DNA from: Homalodisca vitripennis
Lineage: Eukaryota; Arthropoda; Insecta; Hemiptera; Cicadellidae
NCBI RefSeq assembly: GCF_021130785.1
Contig: NC_060213.1
Span: forward strand, 117,506,501-117,570,500
Direction of reading: 5' to 3'
Length of the DNA: 64,000 nucleotides
Position numbers and translations under genes: made by a program. Below the pieces are notes generated by a model. The model saw nothing but the letters and a program-made list of their open reading frames with translations, was not told the origin of the DNA and searched no databases. Below, one piece after another: positions 44,701 to 56,829 of this stretch. Position 1 is the first letter of the stretch. Each line of letters opens with the position of its first letter.

Positions 44701-47700
44701 TATTTCATCAAGTCACTTTGGTCAAGTCGTCATTAATTTGTATGACATTTTAAACTTTTCTTTTATGGATTTTGAAAGAGCCAAAATGTTTGAGGAATAT
44801 ATTAAAGAAAGACAAGTTCGGATTATAATGTCATCGTAACGTGTTTACGAGTTTAAGTACTGAGATAAAGGGTGCGCAATATGTTTGGAAACACCTTAAT
44901 ATTTTATCTGCTACTTTTATAGCAGATAACATCTACAAACTTTGCAGTGTTATCTGGCTATCTTAACTATTTGACTGTATTGTAGGTTAGTATTTTTATA
45001 ATTCTAGAGGTCTTTATTATTAGAACATAACGATGTAAACAACATTTCCTAGGTTTTATTCAGTACAAAAATACGATGGCTGGTTAAATAACATCAATAT
45101 TAAACCTTTCAACGGCACCTTTTTTGGTAGGATTAACGTTTTCAGATTCACTACCATTGTTCAAAGTGCTCTATTTGATGCTACATTGATTCCTAAAACG
45201 TTTATCCTTTACAAAATGGTGGATATTGAAAGGTCAGTATTGATCTTATTAAACAGCAACCATTTGTAAGTCTTGTGTGATTTGCCGCGTTATGTTGTAA
45301 TAATGAATAACTTTGAAATTATATGATATAGGCTTACATGTGAGAGTTCCATGATAATCCTCACAAATAAAATTCAATACATGTCGTGATAAGTTACTGT
45401 AAAATGTCAAACTTCACGAAACGTTTAGCCAATATTATTTATTACGAACCACCTTTGCTCAGTTGATTACGACGAATTCGTTCTGCCACATAGAACGAAC
45501 CATGGGTTCAGAAATTATTCAGGTAAAGTATTGCCTGTATTGCTTATCTAAGAGTAACATTATGTATTAATTTATATATTAATATTAGTATATAATATAT
45601 TACGTATTAATTATTAATAAAATAAATATTAGAATTACTCTCATTCAACGTTGATCAATGTTTACGAGCTTCCGGTATTACCAGCCTACACGAGCTATAA
45701 TTTTATGAGGAGAATTATATTTTGAGTTTAGGCTTTTTAGTAGAGTAAGGGTTGCAAATGTGGAAACGAGGGTATTGAGGAAACTTCAAGAATTTAATTT
45801 GCTAAGTGCTTCACTCAAGTGGCGAAAATCGCAAACTGTATGTCTAGCTTCTATTTCTCATGGGGAAGCAGTAGGTGTGCGTTGGATTTTGTTTTTAATG
45901 GTGGTGCGTCTATTCTTGTTTTGCAGGTTTTTAAGTTTTTTGAGGTAAGTTTAGATATTTTTAGTCCAACTTAACATAGAGGTAGGGTAATGTGTTTCAG
46001 AGTATTTGGTAAAGAACTTATAGGGAATATATTGTTATATTTCAATGAATCAAAATTACTACTTGCTACTCAACAATGATCTGTGGTATTCCGATTTTCG
46101 ATATCTTTAGAAATGTGACAAAAGGGAGGGAGGAATATCTTTAAATCGTGCTTTATATTTATTATTTCCATGAAAGATCAATATCGTTTCTACATTAATT
46201 ATTTAATATTTCATAAATATGATTTAATTACTAACTATTCCAAAACTAATATGTCGTTATATTGTTGCTATGCTTCTACTTACACTCATAGTTAGCATGA
46301 AAATTGCAAATTTCTGGACCGCAGGAAGTCTCATTATCCGAACTAGTTGTTTGTATGTCTCCAGGATGCCCAGGACAGGTTCTTCGTCTGGTGGTGGTGC
46401 ACGTTCCTTCTTCAGTATCCAAACAAGTGTGGTTGTTGCCAGGAACACCCATCCGAAGTAATGCAAGAAACCTTTGAGAGCAGCACTCTGATATATTGAT
46501 TGTAGAGTAATATTGAACTGGTGGTGGTACAACATTAATTCACACCAAACATGTGTTGCAACTAATTAAAAAAAAGCGTTACATTGTCTAACTAGTGGAA
46601 TTCATACAGTAAAAATAATAAAATAATGAGTTAATTAATTCATAATTACACAAAACTACAGGACCACAGAAAAACTGGGAATTTACTATCCAGTTACAAT
46701 TTAGGTTAGTTTTTCGTGTGTAAATTTTGATAAAACGTGATATTAATTAGTCCACCTCCATGAGAACATCTCTTTGTCTAGATAAAACTGGTGGCTGCTG
46801 GGAACCCAATTAGAGCTTTATGTGGTTTATGTGACTCTAATGTTAAAACGATGGGAAGATTTCGTTTTGAACGTCTTCATCTATATATGTTTTCAAATAG
46901 ACGTGAATTCCAGATTCCTAGATTTAAGTCTGTGGCAGTGTCAGATTTCAGACATTGCACTGAGCTGAAGGAAAATGGAGCAAACTCGATATCTCCTTAA
47001 TTATAAAATTACATACTCAAAAACAGTTTTATAATGTAATTACATAATCAAATTTAAAAACTCGACTGTATAAAATTTACTCTCAATGGAGTCACTAGTT
47101 GTGAATTTTTAAAATTGCAGTTTGGTTAAAAAGCACCAAAACCTGTACATTCTCGATTGATATCGACACAAACACTGGAAGTAATTGCTTGTAAATAATT
47201 TTTACAATTCTAAACTCAGAAATAAACTGCCTAAATTTTAATGTCACTCCAGTTCCCGTAGCTCTGCTAGTCAGTTTGTGGTTAACTTTCAAACTTGGGT
47301 ATCAATACCTTTTGATCCAAGAATATTCCCACTCTTTCGTAAGAGAGTTTTAGGGAAAGGTATGCGTATGTACGAATATCTTCAACAATGGTCCAAAATG
47401 GAATATAAATGCGTAATTAACTAATTTAAAGACAAAAAACTGCAGACCGAATCATCCGGTTTTTTTAATGTTATTCACTGGAGTATGTTTTTTACCTTTG
47501 AAACTTTACAACTAAAGTTCCCACTCTAAATACTCTAACCAAATAAAGTTTCTCTATAACTCTACCTCATGAGCCACGCTAACTTGCGAACTATTTTAAG
47601 TCCTTAAGTTAAGTTATTTAAACGATAATAATATTACACAATGTGACATTTTGTATTACTGCTAGAATTTAAAATATTGTTAAATAATTTTTTCATTATA

Positions 47701-50700
47701 GTTATTTTTTATAAGGAAATATTTAAATTGTTGGCGTGAAAAAGCTTTTGGACATGTCAAATATTTACTGCAGCTCGACTTAAAATATAAAATAGGAAAT
47801 AATAAAATAAAATAACTGGATAGAGAATTTGGGCTTTAGGAGGCGCTGATATAAAGTAGTTAGACCAAAATATTACTCTATTGAATCAAGAAAAATCTTA
47901 TTTTACTCCTCCTTTTAAGAAACCAGTAACTGTTATTTAACATTAATTATAAATTATAGATTAGAAAATTAACGTAATATACATAGTAATAAGAAGCAAT
48001 AAAATAGTTCAAAATTTACTATGATATTCAAGAGAAGTAAATTAACAAAATATACCCATATTTCAATGGTTCATTAAGAAAATACTTTTCATTATTCATA
48101 TGTGTCATTTTTTCTTTTCAAATGTCAGAAATTGTGTTAAAACATAAGGTATAAGGCACTAAAGTCGTAATATTTTCATTCAACTATTTTAATTGAGCTT
48201 TCTCATATCTATGTTTTAAGTTTGCAGTATCAATAATTAAAAAGTGTTATGAATTAAGTGAATAAGTGATACTTTATCGGTCTATTTAATTTCATTAGTA
48301 ACTGACTGAATGATAAATAAATAAATATTTTGAATTTCAAATTATTTAGTAACCTTCAATGATAAATATTTCTGAAATTAAAGAGAACGTTAAGTATTCT
48401 AAGTTTATTAGTGACAGGATTCTTTGAATGTTTAATTACAAATTCTCTAGAGGCTAATTTCTGAATCAGAAGGTGATCATACAATCTACCTGTCCATCAA
48501 TTCTCAGAAACAGCTATAAAGAAGAGCAGGACCTGATACAATATTTTGTCAAGACTATTTAATTTCTAATAATCTAGTTTTAAACTGGACTCAATCCAAG
48601 TGAAGGTTTAACCATATCTTATGATATATATTTCCGAAACTCAATTGGTGGAGTTGGCGTTAATTAAACGAATGACTAACGATAAATAATGTTTCTGTTA
48701 CTTCGCACAAACAACCACTTTTAACTGTGAAGTTCGGAAGTTCGGTAAAACTTGTTATTAAGTCAGTCTTTCACTGTATTTTTTTGACAGCGGAAATTTG
48801 GTTAGGAATACTCACTGGAGAGAGTGACAACACCGTAAGGCAGAGGCTCAGACCGCAAGTATGCGTTGCAGAAGTCTGCAGACTCCAGAGCGATGAAGAC
48901 GTAGAAGCTCAAGATAAAACCTGCTGTTTGACCCATGCTGTTGCAGATAGCTGCGTACCCGATATTCTCTCTGTTGAGCACGTGGTATTTTTAATCGCAA
49001 GACAAAAGACATAAACAATTATAGCTGATTTTTACATGTTGATATTTTTACTGAAGTCTAACCAGTAAATTGAGTAAGGACCTCACACTTTGACTACTTG
49101 TAGTAGTAAAATTATGAATCAAAATTTTAATTTATGTTATTTAATAAGATAAATATTGTAAGCTGATAATAATGCATAACGGAATACTCTATACTATTTT
49201 AAGAACTAAATCTCATAATACCGATATAATGTGGTGCCATGATTTTAGTTGCATTTTTTACTTTAAATTCAAAACCCTTTAAAATAACTGCATTGAATAC
49301 AGATGAGTAGAAAATGTTATAGTTAAATCAAACTACTTATAGCTGAAGATACAAATTTTAGAACTTATTACAGTACGTACACAAGGAAATACTGTTCTTG
49401 ACACATTTATTTTAATTACTGTATACTAGACTTTTTTTCTATGAAAATTAAATAAGTTAATATAATAAACATATCACTCTCTACAGTCATATTCATGTAC
49501 ATACTACAAAAATTCAAAATACCTGTCTTGAAAAGTTGAATTTGGGCCGTATTTTAAGATGAACCAAATTTCTGCATCGCATCCGTGTCATTTCTCAAGG
49601 AATACTCAAAAGTGTGTTTTACTTTTTCCTCTTGTCAGAAACGGTATCTTCTATAACGGGTTCCGAAATGAATTTTCAGAAATGGAGAAACATTTTATTT
49701 TTAATTGTTCCAACAGACATCAAATTGCATTATATCAAAATGAGTCTTCAGAAAGGTCTGTGACCAAAATTGTTTTAATTTGTTTTATTATTCCGACCGA
49801 AAACGAATTTCACGACCATAATATCATCCTTTCATATTTAATATGAGAATGAGGGTTTACGAAATAAATTTATGGCGAGTGTCAAAGAATCTACAACTAC
49901 TGTGTTGTAACAAAGCGAAATCAATTCATTAGGACACAGTTTGTGTAACAGTTAAGGCGACTGAAGCTCCTACCTGCTGAGCATGGTAAGCGCCCAACCG
50001 TCAACTACCACATCCTGGGTGGCCGTCAAGGTCTTGAGCACGAAGAAGAACACTGTGAGAATGACCACTCGAGGTCCTGCAGGATCGTCTAACCAGGCGT
50101 CAGCGTAGGACGAGAGACCCAACATGAACACCCCGATCAAGAACTTAACAAATGATGGGGTTAATATATTAAATATATAATTTTTCATTTTAATTCTAGT
50201 AATGTCGAATTGAGCCTAGTTTTTATTTTTTTCAGTTTTTAATATCACCTAAAGAAGTATGTGTAGCTTCGGTGGACGATTCAGTTTTGTTTCAAAATCA
50301 TATGTAGTAAAGTATATTTGTTTGATGATTTTGAAATGAAGTAAATAAAAATGTGACGAGTTTTAGCAAACATAAAATAAAAGCAATTTCAGCTACTTTG
50401 ATATAGAGCATATCATTAAAAAGACGAATGCCTATGTACAAATTCAGACTCAATATTTACCTGGATAGGAACCAGCCATGACTTCCGGCGGCCGAATCTC
50501 TTCGAGTAGACCGAATCGACGATCGGAGCCCAAAGGAGTTTCATGCTGAAAGGCCAAGTAGTGATGCTGTACATAGCCTAGAACGTCACATGATAGCGAT
50601 TTATATTAAACTGGGAACGAAAGAAAGTGTGCTAAAACTGTTATACTCGCAAACTACGAACTTGGTGTATAAAATATCACATCCATTCCAAATTTATTCC

Positions 50701-52781
50701 TCACCTGATCATTGTAACTGGCGCCTTTACTCTGCAGGATCATCGGCACCGCACTTGCCAGACCCAAGGGTATACCTTGCAGCATGTACAGGAACATTAG
50801 TAGTCCCACGCTCCCTAGATCTCCCTTCAGCAAAGCATCCTTCTTGGAGGTAGAATGGACTTTCTGGAATCGTGTCCAAATTAACTACTACTTAAATATA
50901 TCTAACTACCATTTTGCTTCCAAATCTTACAGTTGTTGCCTCAGAGTTGTTACAGTTGTGAATGTTGTTACAGTTGTTAGAGTTCTTATTTGCCCCATAA
51001 TTTTTTTTTCTTTTCCCAACTACGGACACTATCACGAGTATTAATAGTAAAAGCCACGATACAAATCACTACGAGTTCAAATTAATTAAATTTGCCAACT
51101 CAGTACACATTAAGAGTGAATATGATCTTTGATTTTGCTTGGAATTTATGTATTTTATGCAGACCCGTACTCAGATTTCAATTTCGGACAATTTTACGTC
51201 TATTTGAAGGGACCGTTCCACGAACGACGCGGTAGTAGGGCATGAAGGGGCCCCGCCGAATATCTTTTTCCGGGGAGCGCCCAAGCTGAGTACGGCCCTG
51301 TTTTGTTTATATTAATGTTGCTACATAACAAATTTCTTTTATACTACTAAACTGTTAGAAGCAATACAAGTTCCATTCATGTTTCATTTTGGCTTAGGAG
51401 GTTTCCGTTCCTTTACTTATCACACCCATTACACAAATCATAGACACAGAATTTACTTAGCTCTTCTAATATACTAGCAACTTTATTAGTTGTTCATGTC
51501 TATATGCCCTCCCTCAGCTGCTCTGCATAGCTTATGAACATAGCTGTTCAAGGTCACTTCTATCAGTGGACTCATTTTTTAAGGAACTTTCGTGAATAAT
51601 TTTCTTATACATTAGTGTATGAACTGAGGGTCCCTCCCCTGGTGAGAAAACATGTTTATGATAGTAAAATGGAGCAAAACACACCGGCAGAATTTTAACA
51701 ATAAGTGTTTTTTATGTAGTTAATTAAGTTATTTTTGTTTTATTACTATGAAGCATGAATTAAAAATTGTAATTTCATTGGAAATATACAGAACATTACA
51801 CTGCATTGTGTCTTGTCTTTCTGTTCATTTTGCAAAGAAAACGTAAATAAATCGTAATATAAAATTACTAATCGCTTATGAGAAAACTCCTTAATACAGT
51901 AGTATCGTTAAAGTAATGGGTCTACTACACTTTAAGTGCTAAAACATTCAGAGTCTAAAATGAATTTATAAATTAATAATTATGGCTTCTTTTTATAGTG
52001 GTAAGTAGACATTCTCAACAACAAGATATAGATTTTTTATGTATGTTACATTAATGGATTTCGTAATGATAATCGTAAAATATGTACGATATATTATAAC
52101 CTAAAATTTTAGCAGGATTTCTAACAATTACCATCGTTAAATGTAATAAAAATGTAACAAGTACCAAGGATTGAATTCATAGTATGTTAAAACTGCATAT
52201 TAAATCAAATTAGTTAGTTTGTTTTAATACATCTAACAAAGGTTAGAATTTAACCAGTTTTTTAAATTTGGTTTTGTGTTTTGGTTTAAATCTTCTGCCC
52301 ATGTTGAATATTTTTATTCGGCTTCACCTGAGGAAGAGGGTCGGTGTCAATCATCGAAACGTGGTGATCTATATTTTTCTAATATATAGAGATAGAAAAT
52401 TCTGCTTTATTTAATAATACACTATGATTCAATTAACTATAATAACCATAAAATTAAAGCAATTAAAATTACTAATGTTATACACGAATAGAATATTAAT
52501 TTTAATTAATTGTTTATCCTAAACACTTTCTCTATAGTATCTTTTTTTATTAATTGTTCATTGTTAGTGATTTATATTATTTTATCAATGCAAAATTATA
52601 AATTAAAACAACTACTACTAAGTGTGCTACTTATATGTGCCAAGATGTTAAGACACATCAGCGTAAAATCTTATATGATAATAAAGTCAAAAGATTTTTT
52701 ACTGTGAATGGTTGTGTATAGTGGTGAACTTTACATGATACTCACTTGCCCGTTCAAACTACGCTCTTCAGGAGTAATCAT
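38529..52781 (-). CDS. SLC33A1: Acetyl-CoA transporter SLC33A1-like, copy B (complete)
   Basis: Complete multi-pass carrier of the Acatn/SLC33 family, 525 residues against 549 for the human protein. Coding exons joined on the minus strand: 52781-52746, 50863-50705, 50577-50461, 50143-49974, 48970-48816, 46471-46284, 42430-42246, 40911-40794, 39527-39312, 38762-38529. All junctions use GT-AG sites and keep frame. Hallmarks: YMLQGIPLGL, ILQSKGASYNDQ, MKLLWAPIVDSVY, RFGRRKSWLVPIQ, ATQDVVVDGWALTML, LESADFCNAYLRSEPLPYG, DPAVGGTYMTLMNTL, LVDPLTF and HVDGYYV. By homology it moves acetyl-CoA across an endomembrane; substrate and location here are inferred. The C-terminus is basic and hydrophilic (WKVKKRQQEKLEQ). 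The start is supported by an in-frame stop in the candidate upstream exon. The gypsy element ends 520 bp past its stop codon. Confidence 0.92.
39312..39527 (-). CDS. SLC33A1: Copy B exon 10
   Basis: 216 bp, phase 0; acceptor atacacag, donor gtaatt. Encodes VSQYSMFAAKSAFFARSSDP, GGTYMTLMNTLNIVGYSWPN, LVLLLVDPLTF and a Cys-containing loop. Its first ~20 bases and the preceding acceptor form the unit of the ~40-bp tandem array at 39508-39829. Confidence 0.9.
39508..39829. repeat. ~40-bp minisatellite, 8 units, seeded at copy B exon 10 splice acceptor
   Basis: Eight units of 39-41 bp, with ATTAAAT landmarks at 39534, 39574, 39613, 39654, 39693, 39733, 39772 and 39813. On the minus strand each unit is CAG plus GTGTCACAATATTCCATGTT, that is the acceptor and first ~20 bases of exon 10, then ~17 bases of intron end. 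The first unit overlaps the true exon start at 39527. One unit (around 39650) has lost the acceptor AG; the others keep it. Units alternate between GGAATATTGTGACACC and GGAATACTAACACC types. Confidence 0.92.
40794..40911 (-). CDS. SLC33A1: Copy B exon 9
   Basis: 118 bp, phase 2 to phase 0; acceptor is a long T tract ending ttag, donor gtaatt. Encodes MVISLFAPVYIWASPFM, then IPLYFYALLILIYG and SIH. Same length as copy A exon 9, but many substitutions. Confidence 0.85.
40930..41600 (+). repeat. Dispersed repeat family fragments in copy B intron
   Basis: TTATTGGCTGGGCATAAGCG near 40935, TTTGGCTAAGCATTAGCGAA near 41108, and TGCAAAATTTAAAGTC with TCGAGATATC near 41550-41590. These are the modules also found near 25083, 26150 and 1352. 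Confidence 0.5.
42246..42430 (-). CDS. SLC33A1: Copy B exon 8
   Basis: 185 bp, phase 0 to phase 2; acceptor gttag, donor gtacag. Encodes ISFSACDSISWLKLLRVGLA, a hydrophobic stretch and FMKIYRF plus a split Arg. Confidence 0.9.
42431..46283. other. Intron of copy B, exons 8 to 7
   Basis: About 3.9 kb. It holds the palindrome listed separately, a repeat-like patch at ~42880-43050 with CGCCACCAGGCGGCGCTGC, and a relative of the 18060 repeat at ~43230. No gene seen. Confidence 0.5.
43732..43759. repeat. Perfect 28-bp palindrome
   Basis: Half-site AAAATACTCAAATA followed directly by its exact reverse complement, then a long T run. It lies in the copy B intron between exons 8 and 7. On the plus strand it looks like a hairpin followed by U's, but no function is implied in a eukaryotic intron. 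Confidence 0.85.
46284..46471 (-). CDS. SLC33A1: Copy B exon 7
   Basis: 188 bp, phase 1 to phase 0; acceptor ctcaaag, donor gtaagt. Encodes FLHYFGWVFLATTTLVWILKK, an acidic, proline-rich loop (RAPPPDEEPVLG) and a hydrophobic end. Confidence 0.9.
46472..48815. other. Intron of copy B, exons 7 to 6
   Basis: No supportable gene or repeat. The next introns (48971-49973 and 50144-50460) are also plain; short open frames there lack any recognisable similarity. Confidence 0.55.
48816..48970 (-). CDS. SLC33A1: Copy B exon 6
   Basis: 155 bp, phase 2 to phase 1; acceptor caacag, donor gtgagt. Encodes ENIGYAAICNSMGQTAG, a hydrophobic segment and LESADFCNAYLRSEPLPYG. Confidence 0.9.
49974..50143 (-). 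CDS. SLC33A1: Copy B exon 5
   Basis: 170 bp, phase 0 to phase 2; acceptor gttaag, donor gtagga. Encodes FLIGVFMLGLSSYADAW, DDPAGPR, a hydrophobic segment and ATQDVVVDGWALTMLS. Confidence 0.9.
50461..50577 (-). CDS. SLC33A1: Copy B exon 4
   Basis: 117 bp, phase 0; acceptor gttctag, donor gtaaat. Encodes AMYSITTWPFSMKLLWAP followed by the VDSVYSKRFGRRKSWLV block. Unlike copy A, the upstream intron here is short (127 bp) and carries no tandem array. Confidence 0.9.
50705..50863 (-). CDS. SLC33A1: Copy B exon 3
   Basis: 159 bp, phase 0 at both ends; acceptor attccag, donor gtgagg. Encodes KVHSTSKKDALLKGD, then the first membrane segment LLMFLYMLQGIPLGL and the ILQSKGASYNDQ signature shared with copy A. 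Confidence 0.9.
51160..51300. mobile_element. Short hAT-like MITE or fragment
   Basis: 141-bp, GC-rich segment bounded by inverted ends CAGACCCGTACTCAG and, on the other strand, CAGGGCCGTACTCAG (two mismatches in 15). CAGNG-type ends fit hAT derivatives. I see no clean 8-bp target duplication, so the superfamily is tentative. It lies in the copy B intron between exons 3 and 2. Confidence 0.55.
51301..52745. other. Intron of copy B, exons 3 to 2, left of start exon
   Basis: AT-rich. A patch at ~52320-52375 (CACCTGAGGAAGAGGGTCGG, CGAAACGTGGTGATC) has the look of a retroelement 3' end but is too short to classify. Confidence 0.4.
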
Positions 52782-52791
52782 GACTCTGTAA
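52746..52791 (-). CDS. SLC33A1: Copy B exon 2, carries start codon
   Basis: 46-bp exon; acceptor gttttcag, donor gtgagt. The ATG at 52781 opens MITPEERSLNGQ, followed in phase 0 by exon 3. Joined to the candidate exon at 55252-55363, the frame contains a TAG and no other ATG upstream, so this ATG is the most likely start. Confidence 0.75.
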
Positions 52792-54046
52792 CTGAAAACA
52801 GAACCAAAGGTCAGAATAATCAAAACTAACATTTAACTACTGAGAATTCATTGAAAGCATTATCAAATATGTTATTACGATTGTTGCTACTAATAACTTT
52901 ATTCAATTTAATAAAACAAAGAAACAAAGAGAGATTAGAAACAAAGACACACAAAGTGGCGCTTTCGTAATCTTACAATCTGTTGTTTGTCTAAGCTTTA
53001 AAGAAATTTGATAAATAGATCTACAAAGGAGGAATTATATGTCCTATCTTTAATAGTATTATGTATGAAGTAAAAAAGAATCCTTCAAGCTGACGAGGTC
53101 AACTAAGGCCCGCAGGATTATTTTAGTAAGTTCTGAGGTCCGATCCTAGGCCTGCGCCACGGAATTTTGGTTGTTACCGTTCAAATATTTACTATCTGAG
53201 GTACCTGAGCCTCACATTCCACAGATGGCATTCCGAGCGCTCAAGTCACTGTGCCTTAATCTATAGCACCGAATGAGTTATACCTAGAACAAAGATTTTA
53301 CCCAAAAACTGTTAAATTTTGAATAGATTTCCAACAATATGATTGGTGCTAATAGAATCTGATTAATTTTTAGATTTCATGTACATTAATGCAATGGTCA
53401 TTACACTTAAATATTAAAGAACCGTAAAGGATCAGGATACGTCTTCCAATAACCACCTCTTATTTCAGAGTAATTATTATTAATATGCCTTTTAAAGAAT
53501 TAGAGGCTCCCTCTTTCACAACACGAAATTACATTTAAAGATAGGGATATTAGCTAATTACTGTAATTCCATAATGAATAACAATATAGAACTTTTTAAG
53601 CTGTCTTTTGTCTCCAAAAAATCAATCGTAAGTCTAAATCTTGCACTGAATATTCCATTCAAAGGAGTCTTATATGTGTTAATCATAATACATTATACAA
53701 CTGATTTTTGTACTTACAGTTATCTCTTAGATGTTTTAATTTACACCTGGTGCTGTTTTTAACATATATTTTCTTTTTTTGGTTTGTAAGTTATCGACTA
53801 GTTTATTTTATTACTAGCTGACAATATGTCTACAATGTAGCAGACAATATTTTACACACTATAGTGGAATCGTCAGACTACACAGATTATAGTTGCTAAT
53901 CTTTGTTCCGTAGAATACAGCTATGTCTATATAATTACGTACGTCAAACACACATGACAATGATAACAGTTTACACGTAACGATCATGCATGCTTGTTGC
54001 GCAACAAAAGATTCTCTGTAGACCTCCAAAAAGCCTGAGCCCAATA

Positions 54047-55045
54047 ATGGGGTTTTTTGTTGGATTTTATTTTTATTTCAGAGCCTAAGCTCTTTTCTGA
54101 TTACGTAAAATAAAAAGTTGGGTCGCTTCGTAAATATGTACTTAACTTGAAAGTAGTAGCTTTGGGCAATTAATTATGCATCCAGAAATAATGCTCAAAA
54201 TAAGCATACAATATTTTCTCCAGCATTTATATGACATATTATAAGAATGATAAAATGATTTTGAGAAATTTTAGGTAAGGAAATGAAATTTACTCATTGA
54301 AATTCGATCCAAAAACTACATTTTTATTAATTTAATAATTATAAGATAATTATTTATCATATAGGTTTATTATATAAATTGTAACACCATTTTTATAGTT
54401 AATTTTTAGCTAAAAAGTTACTAAATGTACAGAATTTTCTACTACTTTTTGTCAATCCTTTTTAAAATCTCTAACTTTTTGTCACCACTTCTAGTATGGT
54501 GGCCAACTTGAAATATATTTCCAAAAAATATATATTTTCATACAACCTCCAAAATATAAGTAATATGAGATTTTAAAACCATTTTAATCCAATGGGGCAA
54601 TCGGTTTTTTATTTTTATTTTACAGTCAAAGCTCTCTCTAACTAAAATAAATAGTAGCTTTAGGCAGTTATGCATCTAGAAATAATGCTCAAAACAATCA
54701 TACTACGTTTTCTCCAACACTTACATGATAAAATGGTTTTGAAACATTTTAGTTAAGGACATTTAATTTACTCAATGAAACTCAATCTTTTATTAATTTA
54801 ATAATATATATTTATTTATTATATAGTTTACATTAATTGTATGATAATTTTTATGGTAAATGTTTTAGCTAAAAAGTGACTAAATGTACAGAATGTTCTA
54901 CTACTTTTTGTCAATCCTTTTTAAAATCTCTAACTTTTGTCACCACTTTCAGTATGGTGGCCAACATTAAATTTCTTTCCAAATAAACTATATTTTCATG
55001 CAATCTCCAGTATATAAGTAATATGAAATTTTAAAACAATTTAAA
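54047..55045. repeat. Diverged tandem duplication, unit ~540 bp
   Basis: Two successive segments share ordered landmarks: TTTTATTTTTATTT (54066, 54607), AATAATGCTCAAAA (54186, 54680), CTACTTTTTGTCAATCC (54441, 54901) and AGTATGGTGGCCAAC (54492, 54951). The second unit is shorter by small deletions. No coding capacity; probably an AT-rich transposon-derived repeat in the first intron of copy B. Confidence 0.75.
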
Positions 55046-55251
55046 TCTTGACTATGTTCTTTTTGACTTAGGCCTACTCGTATAAGGACAAATTGTTAAC
55101 AATTGTTTGTGTAAGGCCCATTAACAATTGTTTATATTTATCGCTTTCACTATTTAAGCACCATTTTTTAGGTAATTGAAGATTGAATAGCACTGTTGTC
55201 AAATTAACTATTAGTACGGTTTCAAAAATGAGAGGATATCAGTAAACTTAC

Positions 55252-55363
55252 TGTAAGGTGCACAGAGAAAACGGATGTCGTCTGTCCAAGATCCACACAC
55301 TGCTGCCTTGTAGAAGCTGATAGAAGATCTAGGAGCCTCTGTCACTGCCTGGTGACGGATGAG
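55252..55363 (-). other. Candidate 5' UTR exon of copy B
   Basis: 112-bp segment richer in GC than its surroundings, preceded by a good acceptor (tttgtgtag) and followed by a strong donor (gtaagt). Spliced to 52791, the frame that leads into the ATG at 52781 meets a TAG and has no ATG, as expected for leader sequence. No transcript evidence is available, so this is a prediction from splice signals and base composition. Confidence 0.4.
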
Positions 55364-56829
55364 CTACACAAAATTTCCACACAGTCATGTAACTTTGATA
55401 TCTTTACTTCAAATTTGTAAGCGCGTGTGTGGTGTTTAAGACTTTTATTGTGGCATGGAATTATAATTGTTGGTAAAGAAAGATACTGCTACATATCTAC
55501 TTTATTAGCATGGACACAATTATCACTAAATCAACTACTCTTCGCTGTTTACATAAAATTACACGAAGGCCATTTACAAAACAAATAATTAATTTCTATT
55601 TATATTTCTAATTTATATATAATTATACTGAAACAAATATTTGAGTATAAGGACATGTGATGAAATATTTGAAAACTAGAGAAGTGTTTAGTTGAAACAA
55701 ATTGTATAGTAAATAACAAAATATCAAAGAAAATCACAGGGCATTAACCGTAATTGTGGATTTTATTTTAATACTCTTTGTCTGTTTATACCTTTATTAC
55801 ACTGTGCTTGAGTAAATAAACCTCTATATCTGCTTATTTATTTCAATGCTAGAATATAGGCAAATCCCAAATTAACAAATATAACTTTTTAATACTCGTA
55901 ATCTGGTGAGTAAATATATGGTGAATGATATCATTATATTTCTAATAATAGCAATAATAACAATAAATACCCATACAACACAACATAACAGTTACATTAG
56001 CATATATACATAAAATTAAATAATATTTTGTCAGCCAACTGATTACGTTATGATGTGAATGAAATTAAATTTACAATTGAAGTAAATAATAAACTAGTAT
56101 AAAGTAATAAATGTATGAAATACGTTTAAGAACATTCAAATGACAAATATAACAGCCAGACAGAGCACATTAAGGTGGTTAATCTCACGTTGATATCAAA
56201 ATCTTTTTTATTGCAGCGACAATAGACACATTGTATGGCAAACGTCAATACGGGTTTTCTAAAATTCCAGGCATTCATACAAACAATATATCTCACTTAG
56301 CGACCCACTTAGTACAGCAGAGTCACTATTCTAATTGGGCGGTCTCCCAGTCGAATACCATAAACTCACCCGTATTATAGAATGCTTGAGACACCAAGAA
56401 GCACACTAAAAATGTTATAAAACGTTTTATTATTATATAAAAATATGTTAAACCCTTTTTAAAAAACGTAATCAGCGTAATAAATTTAGAGGAAAAATAA
56501 TATTGGATTCTGGCATAGTATTAAAAGTCAAAAATATTTATTTAATAAGCTGGAGTGTATAAACGTAGTTTCAAAAAACAATAAAAGGCATAATTTTTCT
56601 TTTTGCTATAAAACAAAACACAAAATTAATAATCCCTTTTTTTCTAGGCTCACAAGTTAAAAATATTTAATAGTTAATAGTTGTGTAAGGAACGTCATAT
56701 AAGTAGTGTCCTTTTCATTTATAATATGGAAAATAAATACTACTTTTATTTCGTGAAGGCCGATAATAGGTGGTAGATGACGAGTTGGTTGGTCGGTTGC
56801 GCTTGTACTTCTACTACCGACCAAAATAT

